This document shows positions 41,061-41,189 of a DNA stretch of 41,189 nt, piece by piece. Origin of the DNA: Fidelibacterota bacterium (GTDB lineage: Bacteria; Pseudomonadota; Alphaproteobacteria; Rhodospirillales; Rhodospirillaceae); assembly GCA_947475895.1 (NCBI GenBank), contig CANJMF010000006.1, positions 81,184 to 122,372 on the forward strand, read 5' to 3'. Under the pieces are notes generated by a model, which saw nothing but the letters and a program-made list of their open reading frames with translations, was not told the origin of the DNA and ran no database searches. The stretch's first letter is position 1. Each line of letters begins with the position of its first letter. Both the position numbers and the translations under genes were made by a program.

Positions 41061-41189
41061 TGTACCGGTCGATTTGAGAGAATTGACCCTGACAGAAGGA
41101 GCTGAAGATGGGGAAACGTGGATTTGGTGCCGAGCAGATTGTTTCCAAGTTAAGGCAGATCGAGGTGCTGATGGCGCAGGGCAAGACTG
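41061..41189 (+). mobile_element. Left end of an IS3-family insertion sequence, cut by the window edge
   Basis: A TGTACCGG end at 41061, typical of IS3-family tips beginning with TG, is followed 47 bases later by the start of an orfA. The right end, orfB and target duplication are outside the window, so the exact tip is provisional. Confidence 0.7.
41108..41189 (+). CDS. IS3-family transposase OrfA, N-terminal fragment
   Basis: The frame starts at ATG 41108 after AGAAGGAGCTGAAG and reads MGKRGFGAEQIVSKLRQIEV, then LMAQGKT at the window edge. This matches the N-terminus of IS3-family OrfA proteins of the IS407-like group ('K-R-x-F-x-x-E-Q-I-x-x-K-L-R-x-x-E-V-x-x-x-x-G'), which forms the helix-turn-helix that binds the inverted repeats. 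Only 27 residues are visible, so intactness cannot be judged. Confidence 0.88.
   Translation, partial: MGKRGFGAEQIVSKLRQIEVLMAQGKT

Overview
The window looks like a chromosomal segment of an alphaproteobacterium. The evidence is a homologue of the mitochondrial complex I accessory subunit NDUFS4, LexA boxes of the alphaproteobacterial GTTC-N7-GTTC type, perfect TTAA-N7-TTAA CtrA-type boxes, and families common in that class (DUF1045, DUF4169, DUF938, CarD, a second long IF-1). The DNA is moderately GC-rich and densely coding with short intergenic gaps. I cannot name the genus; a relative of Rhizomicrobium/Micropepsaceae is a guess only. Most of the window is ordinary housekeeping and accessory chromosome. 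There is no prophage, CRISPR array, secretion system or large biosynthetic cluster. One IS3-family element begins at the right edge.

Layout. 1-3370: end of an unknown gene, a secreted cupin plus tannase/feruloyl-esterase pair, and a small secreted protein. 3410-3924: tRNA-Arg(TCT), NDUFS4-like gene and tRNA-Pro(TGG), all on the minus strand. 4124-6415: O-methyltransferase, DUF192 protein, Panacea-domain protein and an unknown 138-aa protein preceded by a CtrA-type box. 6551-6720: an unannotated 32-aa membrane-protein ORF whose promoter carries two LexA boxes. 6748-9843: dusA, a DUF1045 protein and a frameshifted gene. 9896-14335: small secreted protein, a cytidylyltransferase-RraA fusion and pepN. 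14332-17499: marR-emrA-emrB efflux operon with a palindromic operator. 17550-22092: GNGPSL-motif protein, pirin, a beta-hydroxyacid dehydrogenase, and a SHOCT/SPOR lipoprotein under a CtrA-type box. 22242-22418: a predicted small RNA with promoter and terminator. 22609-28878: S24-like regulator, DUF2141, DUF938, greB, a c-type cytochrome with an unusual CX3CH haem motif, a YgiQ-type radical SAM protein, DUF4169, DUF952 and an NTF2-like protein. 28962-31270: M28 peptidase plus methyltransferase. 31284-36396: infA, cspA, carD, a cation efflux protein and a DEAD-box helicase, a loose cold/translation neighbourhood. 36435-40653: 23S rRNA m5U methyltransferase, DUF1993, a Bcr/CflA transporter and a response regulator. 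41061-end: left end of an IS3-family element.

The strongest new observation is the LexA-box-controlled 32-aa membrane peptide at 6551-6649, which resembles in size, topology and regulation the Caulobacter SOS division inhibitor SidA. Next are the predicted sRNA at 22242-22383, the CtrA-type box upstream of a SPOR-domain lipoprotein, the NeuA-RraA domain fusion and the CX3CH cytochrome. Together the LexA and CtrA sites suggest that two loci here belong to cell-cycle or division control, but this is inferred from motifs alone.
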